Source: Herbiconiux moechotypicola
GTDB taxonomy: Bacteria; Actinomycetota; Actinomycetes; Actinomycetales; Microbacteriaceae
DNA length: 64,000 bases
Direction: 5' to 3'
Assembly: GCF_024979255.1 (NCBI RefSeq)
Contig: NZ_JANLCN010000016.1
Span: 38,378-102,377, forward strand
Below the pieces are notes generated by a model that was not told where the DNA came from, did not search any database, and saw only the letters and a program-made list of their open reading frames with translations. Position 1 is the first letter of the stretch. Each line of letters opens with the position of its first letter. Positions 53,708 through 63,821 of the stretch are shown piece after piece. The position numbers were made by a program, and so were the translations under genes.

Positions 53708-54153
53708 TCATCCTCGACACGAACGTCATCTCCGAGCTCGGTCGCGATCACGCCACCAGCGCCGCGGCCGAGTGGCTCGACCGGCAGCCTCGCGACGAGC
53801 TCTACACCACGGCCATCACCATCGGCGAACTGGCCTACGGGGTGGCACGGCTTCCCGCGAGCCGCCGCCGGGCCCAGTACGCGGCCACCCTCGCCGAGAT
53901 CCTCACGGAGGCCTTCAGCGGCCGCATCCTGCCCTACGACCACCTGGCGGCCGTCGAGTTCGGCGACCTCCAGGCCCGCCGCGTCGCGATCGGCCGACCG
54001 TGCGACGAGCCCGACGTGCAGATCGCCGCGATCGCCAAGCTGCACTCCGCCACCATCGCCACTCGCAACACCGCCCATTTCGACCACGACGGCGTCGAGG
54101 TCGTGAATCCGTGGGGAGACGGCCGAAGGGGTGCAGACTGGCAGGGTGAGTGA
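53704..54153 (+). CDS. fitB: FitB/VapC-like PIN-domain ribonuclease toxin
   Basis: This 149-residue PIN-domain protein has the acidic metal ligands Asp5 (IILDTNVISE), Glu42 (TIGELAYGV), Asp104 (CDEPDVQIAAIA) and a late Asp in TRNTAHFDHDG. It should be an RNA-cleaving toxin neutralised by the upstream FitA-like protein. The GTG start overlaps the antitoxin stop. The last 8 bases overlap the next gene. The module may have inserted next to the MocR gene, since it has no link to catabolism. Confidence 0.9.
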   Translation: MIILDTNVISELGRDHATSAAAEWLDRQPRDELYTTAITIGELAYGVARLPASRRRAQYAATLAEILTEAFSGRILPYDHLAAVEFGDLQARRVAIGRPCDEPDVQIAAIAKLHSATIATRNTAHFDHDGVEVVNPWGDGRRGADWQGE

Positions 54154-55324
54154 GCAGGGCGCGGGCGGGGGCCCGAAGGGGTCGCGGCGCGGGCGAGTGG
54201 TCGTGACCGTCGTGCTGGCGGCGCTCGTGGGAGTGGTGGTGGTCGGGGCGATCGTGGTCGCCTTCACCGGAGGCGGGTTGTTCGGTGGGCCGGCGACAGC
54301 GCCGACCGGGCCGACGGCGGTGCCGACCGCGTCGGTGACCCCGGCAGAGCCGACACCCACCAGCGCGCCCGACGAGACCGAGCAGCCGAGCCGGGTCCCG
54401 ACGAGCTGCGATGAGGTGCTGCCGCAGGCGACCGCCGAGCAGATCCTGGGGGTGCCGCTCCAGTCGACGATCCCGGACGCGGAGACGAACGGTCCACCGA
54501 ACCCGCTGACTTTCACGCTGGAGCGCGTCGGCGGGCTCGGATGCTGGTTCTCGACCGGCGAGCCCGGGGACGGCTACGCCACAGTGTCGGTGCAGATCGT
54601 GCCCGGCGTCTCCGACGAGCAGTTCGAGCAGACCGTGCAGAAAGACGGAGCCTACCTCGGGCCCGAGAACGTCGAGGCGTCGATCGGCCCGGAGACGTAC
54701 AGCTCGTGCCCGCCGAGCGATGGCACGCTGTCGTTCTGCAGCTACCTCGGCCGGGTGAACGGCTACGGGGTCACGGCCTGGGCCGGCGCCGATCCGGCGA
54801 CGCTGCTGGCCGCGCAGCCCCTCCTCCGCGACGTGTTCGTCGCCGCACGCGATGCGGCCTCGAACTTCGACCCGCCCGCACCGCTCTGGCAGCCCGACGG
54901 CCCCGGCGTGGCCGGTGCCGTCGACTGCGACGGACTGATCACGCCGAGCGAGCTCCAGTCCATCACCGGCGACGTGGCTGGCGTCTACCGGCAGGAGGGC
55001 GGCGAGAACACGATCGCTCCGTTCGCCAGCTCCGGTCAGGTGGGCGCCTACTACTGCCGCTACCTCACCGGCGAGCAACCGCTGCCCACCGGAGTCGCCG
55101 TCCTGCCCGGCGGCGCGGCGTACCTCGCCGAGGGGCTCACACGCTCAGACCTGCCCTCGGCTCCCGCACCCGACTACCCGGGCGACGCCTACCTCACGGT
55201 GATCGGCGACGGCGCCTCCCGGGTCGACCTCGCCCTCGACGGAGCCTGGATCTCGGTCGAGGGGCCCGATGAGTGGCTTCCCGCGATCGTGGCGACCGTG
55301 GTGGAGCGGCAGACGGCGGGGTGA
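54146..55324 (+). CDS. Membrane-anchored extracytoplasmic protein, unknown function
   Basis: This protein of about 392 residues has a short basic N-terminus and one membrane span (about 18-42, VVVTVVLAALVGVVVVGAIV). A Thr/Pro-rich stretch follows (to about 85), then two similar globular halves. Each half starts with a Cys-containing segment: SCDEVLPQATAEQILGVPL and DCDGLITPSELQSITGDV. The repeated Cys-Asp-x-LI/V-xPxxxxQxI pattern suggests a duplicated domain with disulfides outside the membrane. GTG 54146 is chosen; GTG 54131 is an alternative. It overlaps the toxin gene end. I do not recognise the family. Confidence 0.72.
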   Translation: MSEQGAGGGPKGSRRGRVVVTVVLAALVGVVVVGAIVVAFTGGGLFGGPATAPTGPTAVPTASVTPAEPTPTSAPDETEQPSRVPTSCDEVLPQATAEQILGVPLQSTIPDAETNGPPNPLTFTLERVGGLGCWFSTGEPGDGYATVSVQIVPGVSDEQFEQTVQKDGAYLGPENVEASIGPETYSSCPPSDGTLSFCSYLGRVNGYGVTAWAGADPATLLAAQPLLRDVFVAARDAASNFDPPAPLWQPDGPGVAGAVDCDGLITPSELQSITGDVAGVYRQEGGENTIAPFASSGQVGAYYCRYLTGEQPLPTGVAVLPGGAAYLAEGLTRSDLPSAPAPDYPGDAYLTVIGDGASRVDLALDGAWISVEGPDEWLPAIVATVVERQTAG

Positions 55325-55352
55325 CCGCCGCGGATGCGGTTGAATGGGGACC

Positions 55353-56348
55353 GTGAAGGTCACGGTTCTCGCGGGTGGTGTCGGGGGTGCACGGTTCCTC
55401 AAGGGGCTCCGCACCGAGCTGCGGAGGGCGTACCCGAACGGGGACGGCGGGTCGACCGCCGAGATCACCGCGGTCGTGAACACCGGCGACGACATGTGGC
55501 TGACCGGCCTGCGGGTGTGCCCCGACCTCGACTCCATCATGTACGCCCTCGGCGGCGGCAACGACGAGCAGCGCGGCTGGGGCCGCGCCGGCGAGACCGA
55601 ACGGGTGAGCGCCGAACTCAGCGCCTACGGCATCGGCTGGCCGTGGTTCACGCTCGGCGACCTCGACATCGGCACGCACATCGCCCGCTCCAGCTTCCTC
55701 CGTGACGGGCTCACGCTCACCGAGGCCACCGCGCGCCTCTGCGAACGCTGGAACCCGGGCGTGCGACTCCTGCCGATGAGCGACCAGCCGGTGGAGACGC
55801 ACGTGGAGTTCATGCTCGACGGCAAGCGGCACATCGTGCACTTCGAGGAGTGGTGGGTGAAGCACCGCGCCGCCGTTCCGGCCAAGCGGTTCATCCAGGT
55901 CGGAGTCGAGGCGGCGCATCCCACACCCCAGGTGCTGAGTGCGATCGCGCACGCCGACGTCGTGCTGTTGGCCCCGTCCAACCCGGTCGTGTCGATCGGC
56001 ACCATCCTGGGGGTGCCCGGGATGCGCGAGGCGCTCCGGGCGACGAGGGCACCGATCGTGGGGGTCTCCCCCATCATCTCGGGTGCCGCCGTGCGCGGCT
56101 ACGCCGACGCCTGCCTCACCGCGATCGGGGTGGAGACCAGCGCGGTGGCCGTGGCGAAGCACTACGGAGCGCGCCCCCGCGGCGGCCTGCTCGACGGGTG
56201 GCTGGTCGATGAGGCGGATGCAGTGGCGGTGCCGGTGCTCGAGGCATCGGGCCTGCCCACACGGGCGGTTCCCCTGTGGATGCGCGATGCCGACACGAGC
56301 GCGCAGCTGGCCGCCGACGCCCTCGCGCTGGCCCGGGTGCCGCGCTAG
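55353..56348 (+). CDS. cofD: 2-Phospho-L-lactate transferase (F420 biosynthesis)
   Basis: This 331-residue CofD/FbiA protein starts MKVTVLAGGVGGARFLKGL and has the conserved blocks AVVNTGDDMWLTGLRVCPDLDSIMY, GWFTLGD-like WPWFTLGDLDIGTH, MSDQPVETHV and APSNPVVSIGTI. It joins the activated lactyl or enolpyruvyl moiety to FO to form dehydro-F420-0. GTG 55353 gives the family start; ATG 55344 adds three residues. FbiC, which makes FO, is encoded 3 kb away. FbiB-type ligase is not seen in the window. Confidence 0.93.
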   Translation: MKVTVLAGGVGGARFLKGLRTELRRAYPNGDGGSTAEITAVVNTGDDMWLTGLRVCPDLDSIMYALGGGNDEQRGWGRAGETERVSAELSAYGIGWPWFTLGDLDIGTHIARSSFLRDGLTLTEATARLCERWNPGVRLLPMSDQPVETHVEFMLDGKRHIVHFEEWWVKHRAAVPAKRFIQVGVEAAHPTPQVLSAIAHADVVLLAPSNPVVSIGTILGVPGMREALRATRAPIVGVSPIISGAAVRGYADACLTAIGVETSAVAVAKHYGARPRGGLLDGWLVDEADAVAVPVLEASGLPTRAVPLWMRDADTSAQLAADALALARVPR

Positions 56349-56605
56349 GCGGAGGCGCCCGCCCCCGCTCCCGCCGCGAGCCTCTCGGCGAGATAGGTCG
56401 CGGGCTTCAGCTCGAGCCGCGGCTCGGCCTCACGCAGGGCCCGCACCGCCGCGACGGTCTCGCGGCGCGCATCCACCCGCCTCTCGGCGAGCACTCTGCG
56501 ACCCCACGCGAACGCGTCGGCGTCGCCCTCGGGCCACTCGATCTCGGCCAGCGCCACCCGGGGGTCGCGCCGGTCGCCTTCCAGCAATCTCTGCAGTCGT
56601 CCCAC
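56345..56605 (-). CDS. Small conserved-looking protein, unknown function
   Basis: This 86-residue Arg/Glu/Ala-rich, mainly helical protein (RLQRLLEGDRRDPRVALAE, FAWGRRVLAERRVDARRE) starts at GTG 56605. It overlaps the convergent cofD stop by 4 bp. The charged heptad-like pattern suggests a helical bundle. I do not recognise the family, and a spurious frame in this GC-rich DNA cannot be fully excluded. Confidence 0.5.
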   Translation of the reverse strand: MGRLQRLLEGDRRDPRVALAEIEWPEGDADAFAWGRRVLAERRVDARRETVAAVRALREAEPRLELKPATYLAERLAAGAGAGASA

Positions 56606-56694
56606 ACCCCGACGCTACGACGGGCGCGCGAGCAGCGCATCCCCCGCGCGACGGATACTTGGACTGTCCCTCAGACGGACGCCGCGACGGTCAC

Positions 56695-57687
56695 TCAGCT
56701 GTACCAGACGGGCCCGAGCGAGATGAGCCAGGCGTACACGGCGATCGAGACGGCGTACAGCGCCACCACGATCGCGTAGCCGTAGAAGTGCACGCGCGGC
56801 GGCCGGTCGCGCTTCACCCACCAGCCGAACAGCTTGAACGCCCACGGCACGAGGATCCACCCGAGCAGCTGGGTCGACACCACGTTGCCGATGAACAGCG
56901 ACAGCCAGAACGGCACCCCGTGGTTGGCCAGCAGCGGGTCGGCGATGAAGTAGCCCCAGAGGAACACGATCGGGTAGAGCATCAGCAGCACGAGCAGATT
57001 GCTCTTGAAGATGGGGTCGGGCAGCGCCGTGCGGTTGCCGGTCCAGAAGCCGAAGCCGTAGCTGGCCTTCGTGAGCGTGAGCTGCTCGTTGTAGGCCTTG
57101 CCCTCGTCGAGCAGCTCGCGCCGCTCGGGCGAGTCGATCCAGGCGTTCAGGTGCTCCTCGGTGTCGAAGCTCAGCACCACCACCCAGTCGTCCTGCACCC
57201 CGGGAACGGGACGCTCGATCTTGTGGCCGAGAAAACCGTCGAAGCGCGATTCGGCCGCCATGATCTGCCGCTGCCAGTCGAGGAACTCCTCCTCCTGGTC
57301 GGCCGGCACCCGGCTCGAGATGAGCACCGACGCCGCTTCGGAGGGGTGCTTCGCCTCCTCGGTGAACAGGTGCACGTCGTCGTTCCCGACGAACTCGCCC
57401 TTGATCTCGTTCATCAGCCGCGCCCGCTCCGCGCTCTGCAGCCAGCCGCGGGCGGACTCCACGTCGCGGAAGCGCTGCACGATCACCCAGTCCACCTGCA
57501 GCGGCGGCTTCGGCGGGATGACCTGGCGATCGAGATAGCCCGGCCAGTTCGAGATGCGCGCGCCCACCTTCTCCTGCCACGCGGCGTACTTCGCGTAACT
57601 GGACTCGGCCAGCCGCCGGTGCACGACGAGGGAGACCGCCCCGGGCACCTGGCCCAGGGCGGGTGGAGCGCCCGCTGTGGAGGTCAC
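56695..57687 (-). CDS. Tandem ABM-domain protein with C-terminal membrane helices
   Basis: This 330-residue protein has two antibiotic-biosynthesis-monooxygenase-like alpha/beta domains: about 15-105 (VHRRLAESSYAKYAAWQEKV, IVQRFRDVESARGWL) and about 115-210 (SSRVPADQEEEFLDWQRQI, VVLSFDTEEHLNAWIDSPE). Three membrane spans follow at about 230-250, 262-287 and 305-325. A WQ-type core and repeated length make an internal duplication clear. GTG 57687 starts 5 bp after the guanine deaminase stop, so the two are probably co-transcribed. Function is unknown; a membrane-tethered haem, flavin or small-molecule sensor or monooxygenase is conceivable. Confidence 0.76.
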   Translation of the reverse strand: MTSTAGAPPALGQVPGAVSLVVHRRLAESSYAKYAAWQEKVGARISNWPGYLDRQVIPPKPPLQVDWVIVQRFRDVESARGWLQSAERARLMNEIKGEFVGNDDVHLFTEEAKHPSEAASVLISSRVPADQEEEFLDWQRQIMAAESRFDGFLGHKIERPVPGVQDDWVVVLSFDTEEHLNAWIDSPERRELLDEGKAYNEQLTLTKASYGFGFWTGNRTALPDPIFKSNLLVLLMLYPIVFLWGYFIADPLLANHGVPFWLSLFIGNVVSTQLLGWILVPWAFKLFGWWVKRDRPPRVHFYGYAIVVALYAVSIAVYAWLISLGPVWYS

Positions 57688-57692
57688 GGGCG

Positions 57693-59093
57693 TCAGGCCT
57701 TCTGGTAGGCGAGCTCGCCCATCACCCAGGTCTGGTCGACGGCGCGCTCGTCGGCCACCATCATGATGCCGAAGAGCAGGTCGGTGACGGTCTCGAGCGA
57801 CAGCTCGTCGCCGCCCTTCTCGAGCAGCAGCGACGCGTGCCACGGGGCCGCGGGCGGGCCGGCGGTCCAGTCGAGCGCCACGAAGTCGGCCTCCTTGCCG
57901 ATGTCGAAGGTGCCCACCTTGTCGTCGATGTAGAGCGACTCCGCACCTCCGCGGGTGAGCAGGTAGAACGCGCGGAGCGAGGAGAGCTTGTTGCGCTCGG
58001 ACTCCTCGAGGTCTTGATCGCTCGGCACGATCGATCCGTCGAGGATGGTGTTCTGCAGCATCCCGACCTTATAGGCGTCTTCGAGGGAGTTCAGCAGGCT
58101 GAAGCGGTTGCCGCCGCCCATGTCGGTGCCCACCGAGATGAGCACGCGATGCTCGGGGTCGAGCGCCCGGCCCAGCCGGAACAGGCCCGAGCCGAGGTAG
58201 AGGTTCGACGAGGGGCAGAACGCCACGGCGGCGCCCTTCTCGCTGAAGCGGCGGAACTCGCTGTTCGAGAGCCACACACCGTGACCGCCGGTGAACTTGG
58301 GCCCCACGAGGTCGAACTTCTCGTACACCCCGAGGTAGTCGGTGCAGTCGTCGTGGAGGGCCAGCACGCCGTGGATCTCGGCGGGGTTCTCGGAGATGTG
58401 GGTGTTCACCCAGAGGTCGGGATGCTCCTGCTTCAGCCGGCGGCAGGCCTCCATGAGCTCCACCGAGGCGCCGAACGCGAAGCGCGGCGTGATGGCGTAG
58501 AGGTTGCGGCCGGTGCCGTGCCACTTCTCGATGAGTGCCTTCGAGTCGGTGTAGAACTGCTCGGGCGTGTTGGCGAAGTAGTCGGGCACGTGGGTGTCGA
58601 TGCCGGTGAGCCCGCCGATCATGCGCATGTTGCGCTTGCTCGCCTCTTCGAAGAACACCTCGTTGCAGGTGAGGTTGCCGGTGGTGAAGGTCTGCGCGGT
58701 GGTGGTGCCCGAGGCCAGCAGGTTGTCGAAGAAGTGCTTCGTGCCCTCCTCCGCGTAGGCGCGCTCGGAGTAGCGGTGCTCCTCGGGGAAGACCCACTTC
58801 TGCAGCCACGGCAGCAGCTGCTCGCCGTAGGCGCCCAGCACGCGGGTCTGCGGCAGGTGGATGTGCCCGTCGATGAAGCCGGGGAGGATGATGCGGTCGC
58901 GGATCTCGGTGATCTCGACACCGGGGTGGCGGGGCGCGACCTCGTCGTAGACACCGAAGTCGGCGACGATGCCGTCCTCGATCACGAGCAGTCCGTCGCG
59001 GTGGAACCGGGTCGCCGCGGCCTCGTCGCCGACGTGCTTCCAGGGGTCGTCGATGAAGTCGAGGAAGGTGCCGCGAATTGCTTTCGTGCCCAC
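57693..59093 (-). CDS. guaD: Guanine deaminase
   Basis: This 466-residue amidohydrolase has GuaD hallmarks: His77/His79 in GFIDGHIHLPQTRVLGAYG, TTTAQTFTT, His in NTHISENPAEI, GGHGVWLS, FCPSSNLYLGSGLF and Asp in SVGTDMGGG. It deaminates guanine to xanthine, the entry to urate through xanthine dehydrogenase. GTG start preceded by AAGGAG. It is divergent from fbiC across 173 bp and is followed by the tandem-ABM membrane protein gene. Confidence 0.92.
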   Translation of the reverse strand: MGTKAIRGTFLDFIDDPWKHVGDEAAATRFHRDGLLVIEDGIVADFGVYDEVAPRHPGVEITEIRDRIILPGFIDGHIHLPQTRVLGAYGEQLLPWLQKWVFPEEHRYSERAYAEEGTKHFFDNLLASGTTTAQTFTTGNLTCNEVFFEEASKRNMRMIGGLTGIDTHVPDYFANTPEQFYTDSKALIEKWHGTGRNLYAITPRFAFGASVELMEACRRLKQEHPDLWVNTHISENPAEIHGVLALHDDCTDYLGVYEKFDLVGPKFTGGHGVWLSNSEFRRFSEKGAAVAFCPSSNLYLGSGLFRLGRALDPEHRVLISVGTDMGGGNRFSLLNSLEDAYKVGMLQNTILDGSIVPSDQDLEESERNKLSSLRAFYLLTRGGAESLYIDDKVGTFDIGKEADFVALDWTAGPPAAPWHASLLLEKGGDELSLETVTDLLFGIMMVADERAVDQTWVMGELAYQKA

Positions 59094-59266
59094 GGAGGAA
59101 CTCCTTATTTCGGTCTGTGCCGCAATCGTCCCACAGGGCCGCCTCGCACCGGACCTGCACGGACCGCCCCAAAGGAGGGGGTAGGCTCGGGGTACTTCGA
59201 TTCCGGGTCTGGCTTTGGGCCCTCCTCTCCTGTTGACGACGCTCCACGTTCCGATGAGGTCTCCCC

Positions 59267-61912
59267 GTGCCCGAAGATCTGCCCATCCCCACCCGCCGCA
59301 AGCGTGAGCCGCAGCCGGTGGTGCAGTCGTTCATCCCGAACGCCTCGGCCATCCGCCGCGCCCTCAAGCGCGCCGACGAGGGTGTCGCGCTCAACGCCAC
59401 CGAGGCCGAGACGCTGCTGCACGCCCGCGGCGACGACCTCGAGCGCCTGCTGACGGCCGCCTCGAGGGTGCGGGATGCGGGGCTCGAGATCGCGGGCCGG
59501 CCCGGCGTCATCACCTACTCGCGCAAGGTGTTCATCCCGCTCACCCACCTCTGCCGCGACCGCTGCCACTACTGCACCTTCGTCGAGACCCCCGGGGGCC
59601 TCGCCAAGCAGGGCAAGGCTCCCTACCTCTCCCCCGACGAGGTGCTCGCGATCGCCCGCGAGGGCGCGGCGCTCGGCTGCAAGGAGGCCCTGTTCACCCT
59701 CGGCGACCGGCCGGAGGACCGCTGGCCGGCGGCGCGGGAGTGGCTGGATGCGCACGGCTACGACTCCACGCTGGCCTACCTCAGGGCGATGGCCATCCGG
59801 GTGCTCGAAGAGACCGGGCTGCTGCCGCACCTGAACCCCGGCGTGATGAGCTGGGAGGAGATCCAGCGGCTGAAGCCCGTGGCGCCCTCGATGGGCATGA
59901 TGCTCGAGACCACCTCGGTGCGCCTGTGGGCCGAGAAGGGCAACGCCCATTTCGGCTCGCCCGACAAAGATCCGGCGCTGCGCCTGCGCGTGCTCGAAGA
60001 CGCCGGCCGGTCGACGGTGCCGTTCACCACGGGGCTGCTGCTCGGCATCGGCGAGAACTACGAGGAGCGCGTCGACGGCCTGTTCGCCATCCGCGCGGCG
60101 GCCCGCCGGCACGGGCACGTGCAGGAGGTCATCATCCAGAACTTCCGTGCCAAGCCCGCCACCGCCATGATGGGCGCCGACGACCTGGAGACCCAGGAGT
60201 ACGCCGCCGCCGTGGCCGTGAGCCGGCTGGTGCTGGGGCCCAAGGCGCGCATCCAGGCCCCGCCGAACCTCACGGATGCGCGGGAGCTGGCCCTGCTGGT
60301 GCGCGCCGGCATCGACGACTGGGGCGGCGTCTCGCCGCTCACGCCCGACCACGTGAACCCCGAGCGGCCGTGGCCGCACATCGACGACCTCGCCCGGCTC
60401 ACCGCCGAGGCGGGCTTCACCCTGCGCGAACGGCTCACCGCGCACCCGCACTACGTGCGCGCGGGAGAGCCCTGGATCGACCCCCGCGTCATGCCCCACG
60501 TGCGCGCCCTGGCCGACGCCGACGGGCTCGCGGTGGAGGGCCGCATCCCGGTCGGCTCGCCCTGGCAGGAGCCCGACTGGGGAGCCTCCTCGGGCCGCAC
60601 CGAGCTGCACACCGAGATCGACACCGTGGGCCGCACGGGCGACCGCCGCAGCGACTTCGACGATGTCTACGGCGACTGGGCCGAGCTCCGCGAGAAGGTG
60701 GGGGCGAACGCGGCCAACGAGACCCGCGTCGCCGGAGACCCGGCCGTGCGGGCGGCGCTGCGGCGCGCATCCGTCGACCCCGCCGGGCTCACCGACGCCG
60801 AGTACCTCACCCTGCTCGGGGCCGACGGCCGCGACCTCGACGCCCTGGCGGCCCTGGCCGATCAGGTGCGGCACGACACCGTGGGCGACGAGGTCGGCTA
60901 CGTGGTGAACCGCAACATCAACTTCACCAACGTCTGCTACACCGGCTGCCGGTTCTGCGCCTTCGCGCAGCGGCGCAACGACGCGGATGCGTACACGCTG
61001 TCGATGCAGCAGGTGGGCGACCGGGTCGACGAGGCCTGGTCGATCGGCGCCACCGAGATCTGCATGCAGGGCGGCATCCACCCCGACCTGCCGGGCACCG
61101 CCTACTTCGACCTCGCGCGCACGGTGAAGGAGCGGCAGCCCGAGATCCACCTGCACGCGTTCAGCCCGATGGAGATCGTGAACGGGTCGGCCCGCACGGG
61201 GCTGTCGTTCCGCGACTTCCTCACCGAGGCCAAGGCGGCGGGGCTCGACACCATCCCGGGCACGGCCGCCGAGATCCTCGACGACGACGTGCGCTGGGTG
61301 CTCACGAAGGGCAAGCTGCCGGCGGCGCAGTGGATCGAGATCGTGACCACGGCGCACCAGGTGGGGCTGCGGTCGTCGTCGACCATGATGTACGGGCACG
61401 TCGACAACCCCACCCACTGGGTGGGGCACCTGCGCACGCTCTCGCGCATCCAGGACGAGACCGGCGGGTTCACCGAGTTCGTGCTGCTGCCGTTCATCCA
61501 CATGAACGCGCCGGTGTACCTCGCGGGCGTGGCACGACCGGGCCCGACCCTGCAGGAGAACCGGGCGCTGCACGCCGTGTCGCGGCTCATGCTGCACGGG
61601 CGCATCGATCACGTGCAGACCTCGTGGGTGAAGCTCGGCGAGGGCGGCACGCAGCAGATGCTCCAGGGCGGTGCCGACGACCTCGGCGGCACCCTCATGG
61701 AGGAGACCATCAGCCGCATGGCGGGCGCCGACAACGGCTCGGAGAAGACGGTCGACGATCTGGAGAGCATGATCCGCCGCATCGGCCGCACGCCGGTGCA
61801 GCGCACCACCACCTACGGCCGGCCCACCGCCGAGCGCGCCGCCGTCGCCCGCGAGTTCGCCTCGCGCGGCTTCGCGGCGACCGGAAAGAAGCTGCTGACG
61901 CTGCTCAGCTGA
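59267..61912 (+). CDS. fbiC: FO synthase, CofG-CofH fusion
   Basis: This 881-residue two-domain radical SAM enzyme makes 7,8-didemethyl-8-hydroxy-5-deazariboflavin, the F420 chromophore. The CofG-like half has the cluster motif CRDRCHYC (Cys96, 100, 103). The CofH-like half has CYTGCRFC (Cys557, 561, 564). Both retain SAM-radical barrel motifs such as [12 protein letters not shown]. The fused form is typical of actinobacteria. GTG start at 59267. A tRNA-like or riboswitch element was not seen in the 173-bp leader. Confidence 0.96.
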   Translation: MPEDLPIPTRRKREPQPVVQSFIPNASAIRRALKRADEGVALNATEAETLLHARGDDLERLLTAASRVRDAGLEIAGRPGVITYSRKVFIPLTHLCRDRCHYCTFVETPGGLAKQGKAPYLSPDEVLAIAREGAALGCKEALFTLGDRPEDRWPAAREWLDAHGYDSTLAYLRAMAIRVLEETGLLPHLNPGVMSWEEIQRLKPVAPSMGMMLETTSVRLWAEKGNAHFGSPDKDPALRLRVLEDAGRSTVPFTTGLLLGIGENYEERVDGLFAIRAAARRHGHVQEVIIQNFRAKPATAMMGADDLETQEYAAAVAVSRLVLGPKARIQAPPNLTDARELALLVRAGIDDWGGVSPLTPDHVNPERPWPHIDDLARLTAEAGFTLRERLTAHPHYVRAGEPWIDPRVMPHVRALADADGLAVEGRIPVGSPWQEPDWGASSGRTELHTEIDTVGRTGDRRSDFDDVYGDWAELREKVGANAANETRVAGDPAVRAALRRASVDPAGLTDAEYLTLLGADGRDLDALAALADQVRHDTVGDEVGYVVNRNINFTNVCYTGCRFCAFAQRRNDADAYTLSMQQVGDRVDEAWSIGATEICMQGGIHPDLPGTAYFDLARTVKERQPEIHLHAFSPMEIVNGSARTGLSFRDFLTEAKAAGLDTIPGTAAEILDDDVRWVLTKGKLPAAQWIEIVTTAHQVGLRSSSTMMYGHVDNPTHWVGHLRTLSRIQDETGGFTEFVLLPFIHMNAPVYLAGVARPGPTLQENRALHAVSRLMLHGRIDHVQTSWVKLGEGGTQQMLQGGADDLGGTLMEETISRMAGADNGSEKTVDDLESMIRRIGRTPVQRTTTYGRPTAERAAVAREFASRGFAATGKKLLTLLS

Positions 61913-61935
61913 GGGCGCTGGTGCGGGTCGCGCGC

Positions 61936-62772
61936 TCAGCGCGGGTCGCGGAATTCGCTCAGCGTGAGCTCGGCACCCTGGGGGTCGCGGATGCGCGCGA
62001 GCAGGCTCCAGGGGGTGTCGACGGTGGAGACCACGGTGGCCCCGAGCCCTTCGGCGCGCGCGAGCGACTCGGCGCGCGAGGCGACGCTGAACACGACCTC
62101 CCAGTGGTCGGTCTCGCCGTCGGCCGCCCGCTGCACGGCTCCGATCACGTCGGCGAACCCGGCGGGTGCACCGGCTTGGCGGTCGAAGATGCCCGGATCG
62201 ACGGTCGCGGCGAGGTGATCGCCGTAGCCGTCGACCGCGATCATGGCCTCGACGGTGTCTCCGAGGTCGAGGTAGCTCCACCCGAACAGCTCGGCGTAGT
62301 ACGCCTTCGACGCCGCCGGATCGGTGCTGCGCAGGTTGCTGAAGTTCCAGCTGCCCGGCTCGTTCACCCGTTGCGCGCCGAGCCGGCGCCTGGCCTGCCA
62401 CAGGCCGAACTCGGCACCCAGCGGGTCGCGCCCGGCGGCGGCCCGGCCGCCGGGCCCGGCGTCTTCGGGGGCCGAGACGAGCGTGCCGCCCGCGTGCACC
62501 ACGGCGGTCGCATCGGCGTCGGCGTCGTCGACGGCGAAGTAGGTGTTCCAGCCGGCCCCGCCCGCCTCGGGAGAGGCCGACCCGATGGCCGCGACGTCAC
62601 TGCCCTGGAGCGTCGCAATGAGGTACACGGCCGGTGCCCCCGGGGGCATCGCGTTCTCGAACTCCCATCCGAACAGCGCTCCGTAGAAGCCGCTCGCGGC
62701 CACTGGATCGGGCTGTTCGGTGTCGACCCAGCACGACACGCCCCGCGGATAGCGGCGGGCCGGGCCGGACAT
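61936..62772 (-). CDS. Two-domain VOC (glyoxalase/bleomycin-resistance) protein
   Basis: This 278-residue protein has two vicinal-oxygen-chelate repeats of about 125 residues. Parallel segments are SCWVDTEQPDPVAASGFYGALFGWEF near residue 13 and WNFSNLRSTDPAASKAYYAELFGWSY near 141; each is followed by DDADADA- or SRAESLA-type helices and a final DPLGAEFGLWQ or DPQGAELTLSE strand. Such proteins may detoxify or bind small molecules. The ATG shares one base with the upstream stop (TGATG). It is convergent with fbiC by 23 bp. Confidence 0.84.
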   Translation of the reverse strand: MSGPARRYPRGVSCWVDTEQPDPVAASGFYGALFGWEFENAMPPGAPAVYLIATLQGSDVAAIGSASPEAGGAGWNTYFAVDDADADATAVVHAGGTLVSAPEDAGPGGRAAAGRDPLGAEFGLWQARRRLGAQRVNEPGSWNFSNLRSTDPAASKAYYAELFGWSYLDLGDTVEAMIAVDGYGDHLAATVDPGIFDRQAGAPAGFADVIGAVQRAADGETDHWEVVFSVASRAESLARAEGLGATVVSTVDTPWSLLARIRDPQGAELTLSEFRDPR

Positions 62773-63752
62773 CAGCGGTCGCCCACGTTGTTCACCGGGA
62801 GGGTGGAGCTCGTGGTGGTGCCGTCCTGGGCCATGACGGTCAGCGTGTAGACGTGGTCGTCGTAGCAGGTGTAGTCGATCGTGATGGTGCCCGAGGCGGC
62901 GTTGACCTCCTGGTAGGGCGCGGCCTGGGCGTCGCTCGTGTCGATGCCGATCCAGCCCTTGATGGCGCCGGTGCTCGACCACGAGATGGTGAGCGGGGTG
63001 CTCGTGAACCCGGATGCGGGGGCGTCGGGCTGCGGGCGGGAGCAGGTGACGGTGCCGGGGCTCACCGAGAACGAGGTGATGGCCAGGGCGGGGCCCGCCG
63101 GCGGCTGGTCGGGGGTGTCGGGTTGGTCGGGGGTGTCCGGCTCGTCGGGGGTGACGGGCGTGGTCGCCGTCGGGGTGGGGGTGATGGTCGGCGTGGGGGT
63201 GGGTGTCGGCGTGGGGCTGGGTGAAGCGGATGCGGTGGGCGTGGCCACGACGGGAGTGCCGCTCCCACGGGTGAAGAGCATCACCGCGAGCACGATCACG
63301 GCGATGGCGAGCACGGCGATGATGGCGGTGATCCAGATCCAGCGCCGGCTCTTCTTCGGGGCGGCGCCGGGTGGGCGTCCACCGGGGCCGCCGGGCACGA
63401 GCGGGCCGCGGCCGCCCTGCCCCGCCTGCGGCGCGGGGGTCTGGCCGGGATTCGGGCCGTAGCCGGGGTGCCTGCCGTTGGGCTGCTGGTTGAGCACCTG
63501 CGTGGGCTGCGTGGGCTGCGCCGGTGGCTGGGAGAGCACCTGCGTGGGCGGCAGCGTCTGGGGCGGCGGAGCCGGCGGCGTGAGCGGAGCCGCAGGTGCC
63601 CCCGCCCCGCCGGGCGGGAACGCGGGGAGCCCGTTCGTCGTGGCCTGCGCATCCGGTGCCGGCGCATCCGCGTCGCCCGCGCCCGCTGCGGGGGTCTCGG
63701 GCTCCTCCGGAACCGGAAAGGGCGGCAGGTCGTCGTTCGGGCGGTCGCTCAT
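62772..63752 (-). CDS. Proline-rich membrane-anchored protein
   Basis: This 326-residue protein has a roughly 130-residue cytoplasmic Pro/Gly/Gln-rich region, one membrane span (about 137-160, WIWITAIIAVLAIAVIVLAV), then a Thr/Pro-repeat stalk (TPTPTPTPTITPTPT) and a small Cys-containing globular domain (TVTCSRPQPDAP ... DYTCYDDHVYTLTV) outside. The outer fold looks Ig-like. The Pro-rich inner part may bind partners, and the architecture resembles unassigned actinobacterial envelope proteins. It is translated with the VOC gene. Confidence 0.76.
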   Translation of the reverse strand: MSDRPNDDLPPFPVPEEPETPAAGAGDADAPAPDAQATTNGLPAFPPGGAGAPAAPLTPPAPPPQTLPPTQVLSQPPAQPTQPTQVLNQQPNGRHPGYGPNPGQTPAPQAGQGGRGPLVPGGPGGRPPGAAPKKSRRWIWITAIIAVLAIAVIVLAVMLFTRGSGTPVVATPTASASPSPTPTPTPTPTITPTPTATTPVTPDEPDTPDQPDTPDQPPAGPALAITSFSVSPGTVTCSRPQPDAPASGFTSTPLTISWSSTGAIKGWIGIDTSDAQAAPYQEVNAASGTITIDYTCYDDHVYTLTVMAQDGTTTSSTLPVNNVGDR

Positions 63753-63821
63753 CTGTGTCCCCGATCACGGTCGAAGTGCAAGTGACTCCACTGTGACACC
63801 ACACCCGTCGAAAGAGAAGAA

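Noticed and set aside
59094..59266. Possible riboswitch in the fbiC leader
   Set aside because: There are some short GC hairpins, but no conserved riboswitch core that I can recognise.
59105..62401. A 1098-residue minus-strand open frame
   Set aside because: It is antisense to fbiC, whose radical SAM motifs are unmistakable; composition is Arg/Gly/Ala-rich without any recognisable motif.
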